Both the position numbers and the translations under genes were made by a program. The notes under the pieces are model-generated. The model ran no database searches, had not been told where the DNA came from, and worked only from the letters and a program-made list of their open reading frames with translations. Source: Flavobacteriia bacterium (GTDB lineage: Bacteria; Bacteroidota; Bacteroidia; Flavobacteriales_D; Crocinitomicaceae). Taken from it: a DNA stretch of 64,000 bases. The DNA is taken from positions 1 through 64,000 of the forward strand of contig JAPLEV010000037.1 in assembly GCA_026391005.1 (NCBI GenBank), written 5' to 3'. This document shows, one piece after another, positions 1 to 7,867 of the stretch (the first letter of the stretch is position 1; the number at the start of each line of letters is the position of its first letter).

Positions 1-100
1 GTCTTCCTGTCAAGCCAATTTTATAATTGTTGTCAGCCAAAAGTTTTGCAAGTCCTTTACCTATTCCAGATGTCGCCCCAATTATTATAGCTTTTTTCAT
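1..100 (-). CDS. short-chain dehydrogenase, partial (C-terminus outside window)
   Basis: Reading leftward from the ATG at 98-100, the frame stays open to the window edge and encodes 33 residues. It begins MKKAIIIGATSGIGKGLAKL, which is the beta1-alphaA NAD(P)-binding glycine motif (GATSGIG) of classical short-chain dehydrogenases/reductases. The substrate cannot be told because the catalytic Tyr-Lys part is outside the window. The gene starts about 40 nt beyond an attC-like palindrome (141-273), so it may be the next cassette in a cassette-like arrangement; that is inference. Confidence 0.75.
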   Translation of the reverse strand, partial: MKKAIIIGATSGIGKGLAKLLADNNYKIGLTGR

Positions 101-140
101 TCTTAATTTTGTCTGTTTGTTGTGTCGTCCTACAATGAGG

Positions 141-273
141 CATAACGGCTGGCCGCCTAGCGAACGGCCCAATTTTTTAAATAAATCGTTACACCGAAGT
201 TAAAATTATTTTCTTTCAAAATGACCGTTATTGCGAAGCGAAATCTTGGGCTGGCGCTAGACGGCGGTTATGG
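141..273 (-). repeat. attC-like imperfect palindrome
   Basis: The ends of this GC-richer island pair with each other. The left arm, starting cataacggctggccgcctag, is nearly complementary to the right arm, gggctggcgctagacggcgg followed by ttatg. The left arm carries a few extra unpaired bases. A secondary stem is suggested inside (cgttacaccgaag near ccgttattgcgaag). An end-pairing, bulged palindrome of about 130 bp ending in GTTATG/CATAAC resembles the attC recombination sites of integron gene cassettes. The core heptamers do not match the classical RYYYAAC/GTTRRRY consensus exactly. It lies 6 nt beyond the stop codon of the small secreted protein at 280-717, where an attC would be expected. 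Confidence 0.5.
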
Positions 274-279
274 GTATAT

Positions 280-717
280 TTATTCGTAACATTCTCCATT
301 TGGTACACAAAATAAATCTGGAAGAGATAGATATTGTGTGTTTATTTCTCCGAAAGTTAATCCATTATGTTTTATTGCTGTTGGTAATTCATCAGGCATA
401 TTAAATGTATAGATTCTAACTGTTTTTCCATCTTCATCTATAAATATTAATCTACTATGTCCGTGTCTTTTAATTGCAGCTTGAACAGAATAAAATTGAG
501 AAAGAACATTGTAAGCGATAGATTTTGAATGAAAACCTCCTTCTTTCATCTCAAGTTGCCCTAAATAAGTTGTTTCAAAAATTGTAGAATCTTGATCTAT
601 TTCAATTTGTTTTAAACCTACCAATTTATCATTTATATATTTTTTGAATTCATATTCATCTTGGCAAAATGAATATGCCGAAACCGTGAAAAACAATAGT
701 AAAATAAACAATTTCAT
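280..717 (-). CDS. small secreted protein of unknown function
   Basis: I do not recognise this 145-residue protein. It starts with a clear signal peptide (hydrophobic residues 3-17, likely cleaved near residue 19), so it should be exported to the periplasm or surface. The mature part is mixed alpha/beta in composition, with charged residues and Cys132 and Cys138 near the end; no domain is evident. It sits alone, bounded by two attC-like palindromes (141-273 downstream, 775-856 upstream) in the same orientation as the gene. That is the layout of a mobile gene cassette: one promoterless-looking ORF followed immediately by a recombination site. Function cannot be inferred. Confidence 0.7.
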   Translation of the reverse strand: MKLFILLLFFTVSAYSFCQDEYEFKKYINDKLVGLKQIEIDQDSTIFETTYLGQLEMKEGGFHSKSIAYNVLSQFYSVQAAIKRHGHSRLIFIDEDGKTVRIYTFNMPDELPTAIKHNGLTFGEINTQYLSLPDLFCVPNGECYE

Positions 718-1061
718 ATATCTTCTTTTAATCTAGATGTTTGGATTAACAGATTTCCACATTGTGCATCATTACCCATAACTTACTTATACACGCTACA
801 AACCTTCCTCAAGCACACCTATTTGGTTGTATATGCGCAGGTTTATTGCGTTAGGCTAAAATAGTGAGAATTTTTACTTATCACCTTAAAAATCACTGCT
901 AAATTCCTGTTTAATCAGAAAAATAGATGATGCGAATGTACTGACTTAGCTTGTTACTCATTTCTTTTATTAAGACCATCAAATTAATAAAATAGCTTCT
1001 GGATAAACAATAAACCTTGATAATGATTATTTTCGCTTGATAAAAACGATCCTTGCCCCGA
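718..1061. other. intergenic stretch with the second attC-like site, otherwise empty
   Basis: This 344-nt stretch separates the minus-strand small secreted protein from the plus-strand GlcD-like oxidase. The only structure I see is the imperfect palindrome at 775-856. The remainder is AT-rich with no convincing ORF, tRNA or terminator hairpin. A weak promoter-like match (tattttcg, compare TAnnTTTG) lies at 1028-1035, about 26 nt before the ATG at 1062. Confidence 0.6.
775..856 (-). repeat. second attC-like imperfect palindrome
   Basis: Read on the minus strand, the element opens with GCCTAAC, which fits the attC R'' consensus RYYYAAC, and closes with GTTATGGG. Between them, CGCAATAAACCT (plus strand 839-850) pairs imperfectly with AGGTTTGTAGCG (plus 794-805), leaving an asymmetric central part. 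The orientation matches the palindrome at 141-273, so the two would bracket one cassette holding the gene at 280-717. The match is by eye only; no integrase gene is in the window. Confidence 0.45.
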
Positions 1062-2447
1062 ATGATACGAACTGAAGACATTGCCTTTTTTAAATCAATT
1101 GTAGGAGACCAATTATCGCTCCTAGATGCGGACTTAAAGCACTACGGCCACGATGAAACAGAAGATTTATCGTTTCCACCGCATATTGTATTAAAACCTT
1201 CTGACCCAAAGCAAATAAGCGCGATCCTCGCCTATTGTCATTTGAATAAAATTCCTGTAACTCCAGCTGGTGCTAGAACAGGTCTCAGCGGCGGTGCACT
1301 GCCCATTTTCGGTGGCGTGTTGCTTTCGATGGAAAAATTCAATAAAATTCTACACATTGACGAGGAAAATCACCAAGTAATTACCGAGCCTGGCGTGATT
1401 ACGCAGGTGCTGCAAGATGCGGTAAAGGAAAAAGGCTTGTTTTATCCGCCAGACCCTGCTAGTAAAGGCTCTTGTTCGATTGGTGGAAATGTTGCTGAAA
1501 ATTCCGGTGGACCTAAAGCGGTAAAATACGGCGTAACGAACGAATATGTGCTCAATTTAGAAGTAGTACTTCCAACAGGGGAAATCATTTGGACAGGCGC
1601 CAACGTGCTAAAAAATGCCACAGGATATAACCTTACCCAGTTAATTGTTGGTTCGGAAGGAACGCTTGCCGTGGTTACCAAAATTGTACTCAAATTAATT
1701 CCTCATCCAACGCATGATTTATTAATGCTCGTTCCCTTTTACAATGCGGAAGATGCTTGCAAGGCAGTTTCTGCCATATTTATGGCTGGAATCATTCCAA
1801 GTGGCCTTGAGTTTATGGAAAGAGACGCATTAGTTTGGACCCAACAATTTATCGGAGAAAGCAGCATACGAGTTGCTGATAATCATGCCGCACACTTATT
1901 GATTGAAGTAGATGGATTTGACCCTGAACTATTAATGATTGACTGTGAAAAAATAATGACCGTTTTGGAGACATTCGAACACGATGAAATTTTATTTGCA
2001 GATACAGCGGCTCAAAAACAAACCCTTTGGACGCTACGTCGAAAAGCGGGTGAAGCCGTAAAAGCACAATCCATTTACAAAGAAGAAGATACGGTAGTAC
2101 CAAGATACCAGCTTCCTGAGTTGCTGCACCATATCAAGCGAATCGGCAAGAAATATGGCTTTCAATCCGTTTGTTATGGCCATGCTGGAGATGGAAATTT
2201 ACATGTGAACATCATTAAAGGAACGCTGAGTGATGAATTTTGGGACAATGAATTATCTGTGGCTATTCGAGAATTATTCACCGAGGTGGTTCGAATGGGC
2301 GGAACGATCTCAGGCGAACATGGTATTGGATTGGTTCAAAAACCCTATATGGACATTGCCTTTCCTGCGGTAAGCCTAAACATTATGCGCGAAATAAAAA
2401 AGGTCTTTGATCCAAATGGAATCTTAAATCCAGGAAAAATATTTTAA
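1062..2447 (+). CDS. FAD-linked oxidase, glycolate oxidase/D-lactate dehydrogenase GlcD type
   Basis: The product is a 461-residue flavoprotein of the GlcD/D-2-hydroxyacid dehydrogenase family, which oxidises 2-hydroxy acids such as D-lactate or glycolate and passes electrons to quinone or another acceptor. The N-terminal FAD-binding PCMH domain shows the GARTGLSGGALP loop at residues 70-81 and the GSCSIGGNVAENSGG loop near 140. The C-terminal FAD-oxidase domain has GHAGDGNLHVNII near 380 and the SGEHGIGLVQK signature near the end. A longer reading from a TTG at 1053 adds only three residues; I prefer the ATG at 1062. The gene stands alone, and no partner GlcE/GlcF is nearby, so it is probably a single-subunit enzyme. 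Substrate is uncertain. Confidence 0.88.
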   Translation: MIRTEDIAFFKSIVGDQLSLLDADLKHYGHDETEDLSFPPHIVLKPSDPKQISAILAYCHLNKIPVTPAGARTGLSGGALPIFGGVLLSMEKFNKILHIDEENHQVITEPGVITQVLQDAVKEKGLFYPPDPASKGSCSIGGNVAENSGGPKAVKYGVTNEYVLNLEVVLPTGEIIWTGANVLKNATGYNLTQLIVGSEGTLAVVTKIVLKLIPHPTHDLLMLVPFYNAEDACKAVSAIFMAGIIPSGLEFMERDALVWTQQFIGESSIRVADNHAAHLLIEVDGFDPELLMIDCEKIMTVLETFEHDEILFADTAAQKQTLWTLRRKAGEAVKAQSIYKEEDTVVPRYQLPELLHHIKRIGKKYGFQSVCYGHAGDGNLHVNIIKGTLSDEFWDNELSVAIRELFTEVVRMGGTISGEHGIGLVQKPYMDIAFPAVSLNIMREIKKVFDPNGILNPGKIF

Positions 2448-2449
2448 CC

Positions 2450-2977
2450 TTATTTCGTAAGCCACTTTAGATTGCGAGAGTACAGGAACACAAATAAACC
2501 AGCCAAAATGGCATTTGTTAGAATCAGTATCGATGGAACATTTACTGGAGCAACAAATGCGTAAACAGATAAAATCGATAGGAAAGAATATACGATGTAA
2601 GCATGAAAACCAAGTTTCATTCTTTTTAACATCATAAAAGCGCTTGCAGCACCAATTCCAGCGATAAAAACCGCTAAGAGGTTGAACATAATGAAATTAG
2701 CATACATGGCATCGTTTATAGCTTCCAATTTTGTAAATACATCCACAAAATACTCCAAATTCACTTTCTTAAACTCAACGATGGATTTTGCCATTTGTAC
2801 TTTCGATGCAAGAATTTCTTTTTCAGATGGCTTCCCAACAACTAGAGAAAAAACACCGCCTAATAAAGCAAGGCCTGTATTTATTAGCGTTAAAATGACT
2901 AATACAATCAGAAATGTTGGTGCTTTCGTTGGCTGCTCGGCATTCTCGAGTACTAAGTCTAAATCTGTTTCATTCAT
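2450..2977 (-). CDS. four-helix membrane protein of unknown function
   Basis: This 175-residue protein has four hydrophobic segments: about 23-45, 93-114, 125-145 and 147-168. A charged stretch of about 45 residues lies between the first and second. I do not recognise a family from residues alone. It is the last gene of the minus-strand fabG-hemB-hutH operon and overlaps the hutH stop by 4 nt, so it is translationally coupled to hutH. That coupling suggests co-expression, not a shared pathway. It converges with the GlcD-like gene with only 2 nt between the stop codons. Confidence 0.8.
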   Translation of the reverse strand: MNETDLDLVLENAEQPTKAPTFLIVLVILTLINTGLALLGGVFSLVVGKPSEKEILASKVQMAKSIVEFKKVNLEYFVDVFTKLEAINDAMYANFIMFNLLAVFIAGIGAASAFMMLKRMKLGFHAYIVYSFLSILSVYAFVAPVNVPSILILTNAILAGLFVFLYSRNLKWLTK

Positions 2978-4464
2978 ATTTTCATAGTATTAGTTACAAA
3001 ATTTTTGGCCAATTGCATATCAGTAAAAAGCGCTCTATCTTCTTCTAGGCGGTCAACATGGTCCCTAAAATCAGAAACTAATTGTTCCAAAACAGGCGAA
3101 GATACTAAAGGTCTGCGGAACTCAATTGCCTGAGCTGAATTTAATAATTCAATGCCCATAATGGAATAGCAATTATCTATGATTCGAAATAATTTAGTAG
3201 CGGCATTCGCTCCCATGCTAACGTGATCCTCTTGTCCATTGCTTGAATCTATGGAATCAACCGAAGCAGGCGTACACAATTGCTTATTTTGGCTAACTAT
3301 TGACGCACAGGCATAATGAACAATCATTAAACCTGAATTCAAGCCTGGGTTGGCAGTTAGAAATGCAGGTAATCCCCTACTTCCTCCTATTAATTTATAC
3401 GTTCTTCTCTCCGAAATACTTCCCAATTCAGCCAAGGCAATTGCTAAAAAATCCATTGATAGCGCCAAGGGTTGTCCATGGAAGTTACCTGCTGAAACCA
3501 CATCATCATCATCCGGAAAAATAGTAGGGTTGTCCGTTACAGCATTAATTTCTCGCTCAACAATTTTTGCACAATGATCAAAAACATCTTTAGACGCTCC
3601 ATGCACTTGAGGTATACATCTAAATGAATATGGATCTTGAACATGCGTTTTAGTTCGATTAAGCAATTCACTACCCTCCAGAATTAGACGGAAATAAGCC
3701 GCAACTTCAATTTGCCCAACCTGATTCCTAATTTCATTAACATTAGATTGAAACGGCTCTTTTCTGCCATCAAAAGCATCCAATGATAAGGCCGCAATTT
3801 TATTAAATTTAAGCCACATTTTAGAACAATGATAGACTGCATAACTAGCATAAGCAATCATAAACTGAGTCCCATTCAATAAAGCTAGTCCTTCTTTTGA
3901 CTGCAAGACTAAAGGAGAAATTCCCAGTTGATGATGTAATTCTTTTGAAGTCATTTTAACTCCCTTGTAATACACTTCACCCTCGCCAATTAATCCTAAA
4001 GAAATGTGAGCTAAAGGCGCTAAATCACCAGAAGCACCCAAACTTCCCAATTCGAAAACCAAGGGTAAAATATCATTATTATAGAAAAACAAGAGGCGCT
4101 CTACTGTTAAAACATCAACACCTGAATTTCCATGAGCCAATCCAATTGCTTTAAGAAGTAAGATGCGTTTGATAATTTCACAAGGAATCTCATCTCCTAT
4201 TCCACATGCATGAGAAATGACAAGATTACGTTGAAGTTTCCCTAAATCAGAAGCTGAAATCGCAGTATTGCACAAGGACCCAAATCCTGTATTAATTCCA
4301 TAAATTAATTGATCTGAATTTGCTATTTTTTCATCTAAATAAGAACGACATTTAATGATTGCCTCTTTCGCTGATTCACTTAACTCAACTTGACAATTAG
4401 AAGCAATAAGATTTTCAAAATCATTAAGGCTTATCCATTGATTGTCAATATAGTAAATAGACAT
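2974..4464 (-). CDS. hutH: histidine ammonia-lyase
   Basis: The 496-residue protein belongs to the aromatic amino acid lyase family and should deaminate L-histidine to urocanate. The electrophilic MIO cofactor forms from the Ala144-Ser145-Gly146 triad inside GASGDLAPL. Tyr55 in YGINTGFG is the conserved catalytic tyrosine, and the Ser84-His85 pair fits His/Tyr rather than Phe selectivity. The QDPYSFRCIPQVHGASKD segment is typical of bacterial HutH. The length matches the family. It lies 10 nt after hemB in an apparent operon (fabG, hemB, hutH, membrane protein). No hutU, hutI or hutG is in the window. Tyrosine ammonia-lyase activity, as used in flexirubin-type pigment clusters, is an alternative, but none of the other pigment genes are here. 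Confidence 0.88.
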   Translation of the reverse strand: MSIYYIDNQWISLNDFENLIASNCQVELSESAKEAIIKCRSYLDEKIANSDQLIYGINTGFGSLCNTAISASDLGKLQRNLVISHACGIGDEIPCEIIKRILLLKAIGLAHGNSGVDVLTVERLLFFYNNDILPLVFELGSLGASGDLAPLAHISLGLIGEGEVYYKGVKMTSKELHHQLGISPLVLQSKEGLALLNGTQFMIAYASYAVYHCSKMWLKFNKIAALSLDAFDGRKEPFQSNVNEIRNQVGQIEVAAYFRLILEGSELLNRTKTHVQDPYSFRCIPQVHGASKDVFDHCAKIVEREINAVTDNPTIFPDDDDVVSAGNFHGQPLALSMDFLAIALAELGSISERRTYKLIGGSRGLPAFLTANPGLNSGLMIVHYACASIVSQNKQLCTPASVDSIDSSNGQEDHVSMGANAATKLFRIIDNCYSIMGIELLNSAQAIEFRRPLVSSPVLEQLVSDFRDHVDRLEEDRALFTDMQLAKNFVTNTMKI

Positions 4465-4474
4465 ATGTAATGTA

Positions 4475-5446
4475 TTACTTTTTATTAAATTCAGCGAAAT
4501 CTTTTGCGAAATAAGTCAAAATTCCATCAGCACCAGCACGTCGAATGCTTAATAGCATTTCATAGACAGCTAGTTCATAATTCAACCAGCCATTCTGAGC
4601 AGCAGCGTGAACCATAGCGCATTCACCACTAACGTTATACGCCGTAATTGGAATCGGAAATTGCTGTTTCAACAAATGAATAATATCTAAATAGCATAAT
4701 GCAGGCTTAACCATAAGCATATCTGCTCCTTCTTCAAAGTCTAATTGGGCCTCCAAAAGTGCCTCGCGTTGATTCGCTGGATTCATTTGGTAGGATTTTT
4801 TATCGCCAGATTTCGGAGCTGAGTTCAATGCATCACGGAATGGACCGTAAAATGCACTGGCATATTTCGCGGTGTAGGACATAATGCTAGTGTCAGTGAA
4901 TCCTGCTAAATCGAGTGCTTCCCTAATATAACCAACACGGCCGTCCATCATATCCGATGGACCAATGATATCTACGCCAGCTTGTGCTTGAGCCACCGAC
5001 ATCTTTGCTAAAATAGGAAGTGTTTCATCATTTACAATTCTGCCGTCGACAACGAGTCCATCATGGCCATCAGACGAATAAGGATCCATGGCAACATCGC
5101 TCATTATGGCGATTTCAGGAAAGGTTTCTTTTAGTTCTCGAATGGCCTTGAGGTAAAAATTATCCTCCGCATAACTATACGAAGCGATCTTATCCTTAAG
5201 CGATTCATCAACAGCTGGAAATAAATCGTAGGTATAGATACCTAGGTTCATACAGGTTTCAATTTCCGGAATTAATTGATCCAGCGACCACCTATAATTA
5301 TTGGGAAGTGATGCTATTTCTTCCTTTATATTTTTCCCATCCTTAAGAAAAATAGGATAAATTAAATGCTGAACACCCAGTTGGGTTTCTTCTACCATGT
5401 TACGTATGGCGGCTGATTTTCGATTTCTTCTAGGGCGACTATTCAT
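4475..5446 (-). CDS. hemB: porphobilinogen synthase (delta-aminolevulinate dehydratase)
   Basis: HemB condenses two 5-aminolevulinate molecules into porphobilinogen for haem and other tetrapyrroles in the cytoplasm. The protein opens with the usual RPRRNRKS region. It carries both active-site lysines, in SYTAKYASAFYGPFRDA and MVKPALCYLD. The metal site reads DVAMDPYSSDGHDG, that is Asp/Ala in place of the cysteine triad, so this should be a magnesium-dependent rather than zinc-dependent form. I start at the ATG at 5444-5446 (MNSRPRRNRKS, 323 residues). A longer reading from 5476 would run into the end of fabG and adds ten atypical residues. It lies 8 nt after fabG. Confidence 0.95.
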   Translation of the reverse strand: MNSRPRRNRKSAAIRNMVEETQLGVQHLIYPIFLKDGKNIKEEIASLPNNYRWSLDQLIPEIETCMNLGIYTYDLFPAVDESLKDKIASYSYAEDNFYLKAIRELKETFPEIAIMSDVAMDPYSSDGHDGLVVDGRIVNDETLPILAKMSVAQAQAGVDIIGPSDMMDGRVGYIREALDLAGFTDTSIMSYTAKYASAFYGPFRDALNSAPKSGDKKSYQMNPANQREALLEAQLDFEEGADMLMVKPALCYLDIIHLLKQQFPIPITAYNVSGECAMVHAAAQNGWLNYELAVYEMLLSIRRAGADGILTYFAKDFAEFNKK

Positions 5447-5454
5447 TCTATAAA

Positions 5455-6201
5455 TTACATTAACATACCACCACAAACGTGAATGGTTTGACCAGTGATG
5501 TAAGCAGACATATCTGAGGCAAGGAATACGGTAGCATTGGCGACATCAATGGGCTGTCCACCTCTTTTCAATGGAATACTTTTTCTCCAACTTTCTACCA
5601 CCGTCTGATCTAATACTTCTGTCATTTCGGTTTCAATAAATCCTGGGGCAATGGCATTACAACGTATATTTCTAGATCCTAATTCTGCAGCAATTGATTT
5701 AGTAAAACCAATTAATCCAGCTTTCGAAGCAGCATAATTCGACTGACCAGCATTTCCTTTCACTCCAACAACAGAAGACATATTGATAATTGACCCTTTT
5801 CGTGCCCTCAACATTGGTTGCTGCACCGCTTTCGTTAAATTAAAAGCAGATTTAAGATTGGTATTAATCACTTCGTCCCATTGTTCTTCAGTCATTCGCA
5901 TTAAGAGCGTATCACGTGTAATTCCTGCATTATTAACGAGAACGTCAATAGTTCCAAATTCAGCTACTATATCCTCCACTAATTTCTGTGCTTCATTGAA
6001 ATTGGAGGCATCCGAACGAAATCCTTTAGCAGTGACACCAGCAGCACTTAACTCCGCAGCCAATGCATTCGCTTTCTCTTCCGATGAAAGATAGGTAAAA
6101 AGAACCGTTGCACCTTGATTGGCACATTCTTGAGCAATCGCTTTTCCAATTCCCCTTGAAGCTCCTGTAATTAGTACAATTTTGTTTTCAAGTAATTTCA
6201 T
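5455..6201 (-). CDS. fabG: 3-oxoacyl-ACP reductase
   Basis: The 248-residue SDR is a canonical FabG, reducing 3-oxoacyl-ACP to 3-hydroxyacyl-ACP with NADPH in fatty acid elongation. The cofactor loop GASRGIG is at 13-19, NNAG at 90-93, catalytic Ser143 in NMSSVVG, and Tyr156 and Lys160 in SNYAASK. The C-terminus ends in the family's ITGQTIHVCGGMLM. It is the first gene of the minus-strand operon running into hemB, hutH and a membrane protein. A TATCTTTA sequence (plus strand 6220-6227) 18 nt upstream of the ATG could be its -7 promoter element. No fabD, fabF or acpP is adjacent, so the specific acyl substrate could differ. Confidence 0.93.
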   Translation of the reverse strand: MKLLENKIVLITGASRGIGKAIAQECANQGATVLFTYLSSEEKANALAAELSAAGVTAKGFRSDASNFNEAQKLVEDIVAEFGTIDVLVNNAGITRDTLLMRMTEEQWDEVINTNLKSAFNLTKAVQQPMLRARKGSIINMSSVVGVKGNAGQSNYAASKAGLIGFTKSIAAELGSRNIRCNAIAPGFIETEMTEVLDQTVVESWRKSIPLKRGGQPIDVANATVFLASDMSAYITGQTIHVCGGMLM

Positions 6202-6258
6202 AACATTAATTTTACGGGGTAAAGATAAGGATAATGTTTTTTAGGGAACTAAATTCCT

Positions 6259-6266
6259 TATTTTTG
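6259..6266 (+). promoter_or_regulatory. -7 promoter element TATTTTTG abutting the start codon
   Basis: TATTTTTG is a full match to the Bacteroidota -7 consensus TAnnTTTG. Only 5 nt separate it from the ATG at 6272, so transcription would begin at or within a few bases of the start codon and the message would be leaderless or nearly so. Confidence 0.55.
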
Positions 6267-6271
6267 AACAA

Positions 6272-6961
6272 ATGAATTCTAAATTGAAAAATATAAAGCA
6301 CATTATTTACAGCGTTTTTTTCTTTGTAACCATACTAAGTGGATTTATTTTTATTGTTTCTTTTTCTCTTAAAAACAGAAAACAAAAACAAGACAAAGTA
6401 ACTAAGGCAATTACCAATGGTATTACTGATGTAAAAGATGGAGACATCATTTTTCAATCTTCCAAATCACAGCAAAGTAAAGCGGTTGAATTGGCAACCA
6501 ATTCCGTTTTTTCGCATTGCGGAATTATTTTTATTGAAAATGGAGTACCCTATGTTTATGAAGCGGTTCAACCTGTTGGAAAAAGAACTTTAATCGATTG
6601 GATAAATAGTGGCGTGGGAGAAAAATATAAGATTCGCAGACTCATCGATCGTGGCATTTTAGAGAATCAAAGTTGGCTATCGATGCAGGAATACGCACAA
6701 AAGCAATTTGGTAAAAATTACGATAGTTATTTTTCATGGACAGATAAGGAAATGTATTGTTCTGAATATGTGTGGAAAATATACCATGAAATAGCAAAGA
6801 TTACACTGGTAAAACCAAAAGAATTAAGGGAATTTAATATCGATGCACCACTAATTCGAAAGACCATGTTCGAGCGTTATGGCAATGACATCCCCTACGA
6901 CGAACTAATGGTTTCACCTGGACAACTTTATGATTCCGATTTATTAATGGACGTTAATTAA
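6272..6961 (+). CDS. YiiX-like permuted papain-fold amidase/peptidase, membrane anchored
   Basis: The 229-residue protein has one N-terminal transmembrane segment (about 11-33) followed by a domain like the YiiX/YebB (C92, NlpC/P60-related) cysteine hydrolases. The expected permuted order is visible: VKDGDIIFQ at 54-62, the catalytic-type histidine in FSHCGIIF (His82), a glutamate-containing YVYEAV, then the nucleophile-type cysteine in MYCSEYVWK (Cys163). Such proteins are thought to cleave amide bonds in peptides or lipids; the substrate is unknown. The domain should face the periplasm. It starts a plus-strand series with cysC 9 nt downstream, and a promoter box sits directly before its ATG. 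Confidence 0.8.
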   Translation: MNSKLKNIKHIIYSVFFFVTILSGFIFIVSFSLKNRKQKQDKVTKAITNGITDVKDGDIIFQSSKSQQSKAVELATNSVFSHCGIIFIENGVPYVYEAVQPVGKRTLIDWINSGVGEKYKIRRLIDRGILENQSWLSMQEYAQKQFGKNYDSYFSWTDKEMYCSEYVWKIYHEIAKITLVKPKELREFNIDAPLIRKTMFERYGNDIPYDELMVSPGQLYDSDLLMDVN

Positions 6962-6970
6962 TAGTAATAA

Positions 6971-7525
6971 ATGATAGAAAATCCCACCCCTAAAGCAATA
7001 ACAATATGGCTTACAGGTCTTTCCGGGTCTGGCAAAACAACCTTGGCAAATGCACTTGGGGAAAAATTAAAAGAAAAGAACATTAATTATTTATGCATCG
7101 ACGGGGATGTTTTAAGAGATGGTCTATGCAGTGACTTAGGATTTACCGATGCGGATCGGAAGGAAAATATGCGTCGCGCTTCTTGTCTTGCAAAAATGAT
7201 GAACGATCAAGGACAAATAGCAATTGTTTCGTTAATATCGCCTTTTAAAGCGGAAAGAGAAACCGCTAAAGACTTAATAGGAAAAAGTAACTTCATTGAA
7301 ATATTTATCGATTGTTCATGGGAGGAATGTGCGCAAAGAGATCGTAAAGGATTATACAAAAAAGTAGAGAATGGAACTTTATTACAGTTCACAGGAAAAG
7401 ATAGTAAATATGAAGCGCCAGAAAACCCTGCCGTCCACATCAAATCAAGTCAGATAGATGTTAGTGCAAGTTTGGCAATGATTATTTCTGAAATTGACCG
7501 AAGATTTCCATTAATTTTAGCTTAA
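6971..7525 (+). CDS. cysC: adenylylsulfate kinase
   Basis: CysC phosphorylates adenosine 5'-phosphosulfate to PAPS, the activated sulfate used for sulfotransfer or assimilatory reduction. The 184-residue cytoplasmic protein has the P-loop GLSGSGKTT at 16-24, the APS-binding LRDGLCSDLGFTDADRKEN region, and the GLYKKVENG / FTGKDSKYEAP lid region. The length is typical of a stand-alone kinase domain without a fused sulfurylase. No cysN, cysD or cysH lies nearby, so the source of APS must be encoded elsewhere. It follows the YiiX-like gene by 9 nt, and a rhodanese follows 17 nt later behind its own promoter box. Confidence 0.93.
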   Translation: MIENPTPKAITIWLTGLSGSGKTTLANALGEKLKEKNINYLCIDGDVLRDGLCSDLGFTDADRKENMRRASCLAKMMNDQGQIAIVSLISPFKAERETAKDLIGKSNFIEIFIDCSWEECAQRDRKGLYKKVENGTLLQFTGKDSKYEAPENPAVHIKSSQIDVSASLAMIISEIDRRFPLILA

Positions 7526-7530
7526 AGTAT

Positions 7531-7538
7531 TAACTTTG
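7531..7538 (+). promoter_or_regulatory. -7 promoter element TAACTTTG abutting the start codon
   Basis: TAACTTTG matches TAnnTTTG exactly and ends 4 nt before the ATG at 7543. It lies in the short gap after cysC and would give the rhodanese gene its own, probably leaderless, transcript. Confidence 0.5.
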
Positions 7539-7542
7539 TTAA

Positions 7543-7866
7543 ATGTCAATTCAACAATTTTCACCAAAAGACTGCAGCGATTTAATCGCAAGGAATTCTA
7601 TGATTCAATGTATTGATGTTCGAGAGCGCTACGAATATGAACTAGGTAATATTGGCTTTATAAACATTCCAATGAGCGATATCGCTTCAATTAGTTCTAA
7701 ATTTAATGCTGCGCAACAAACTATGCTGGTATGTAGGTCAGGAAAAAGAGCTGAGGCAGTTGCGAATTTGCTATTGAAAGAATTTCACTTCTCTGATATT
7801 ATTATTGTTGAAGGTGGCTTAGCGGCTTGGAAAACTTTTATTGACCCTACTATTGAACTCGATTAA
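7543..7866 (+). CDS. single-domain rhodanese-like sulfurtransferase
   Basis: The 107-residue protein is one rhodanese domain, a fold that carries sulfane sulfur on a cysteine persulfide. The active-site loop CRSGKR starts at Cys64, and the CIDVRERYEYELGNI segment near residue 23 is the conserved DVRE region. The catalytic cysteine is present, so sulfur transfer is plausible, but donor and acceptor cannot be told. It is cytoplasmic, with no signal peptide. A promoter-like TAACTTTG box precedes it, and the DedA gene begins one base after its stop codon region. Confidence 0.9.
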   Translation: MSIQQFSPKDCSDLIARNSMIQCIDVRERYEYELGNIGFINIPMSDIASISSKFNAAQQTMLVCRSGKRAEAVANLLLKEFHFSDIIIVEGGLAAWKTFIDPTIELD

Positions 7867-7867
7867 C

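Noticed and set aside
1442-1693. Open frame on the opposite strand of the GlcD-like oxidase, and many similar frames inside other genes
   Set aside because: They are antisense or out-of-frame to well-supported genes, have no family resemblance and no promoter, and reflect the composition of the real gene.
2974-4464. Tyrosine ammonia-lyase of a flexirubin/aryl polyene pigment cluster
   Set aside because: fabG lies nearby, but ketosynthases, acyl carrier proteins, ligases and acyltransferases of such clusters are absent, and the sequence reads as HutH.
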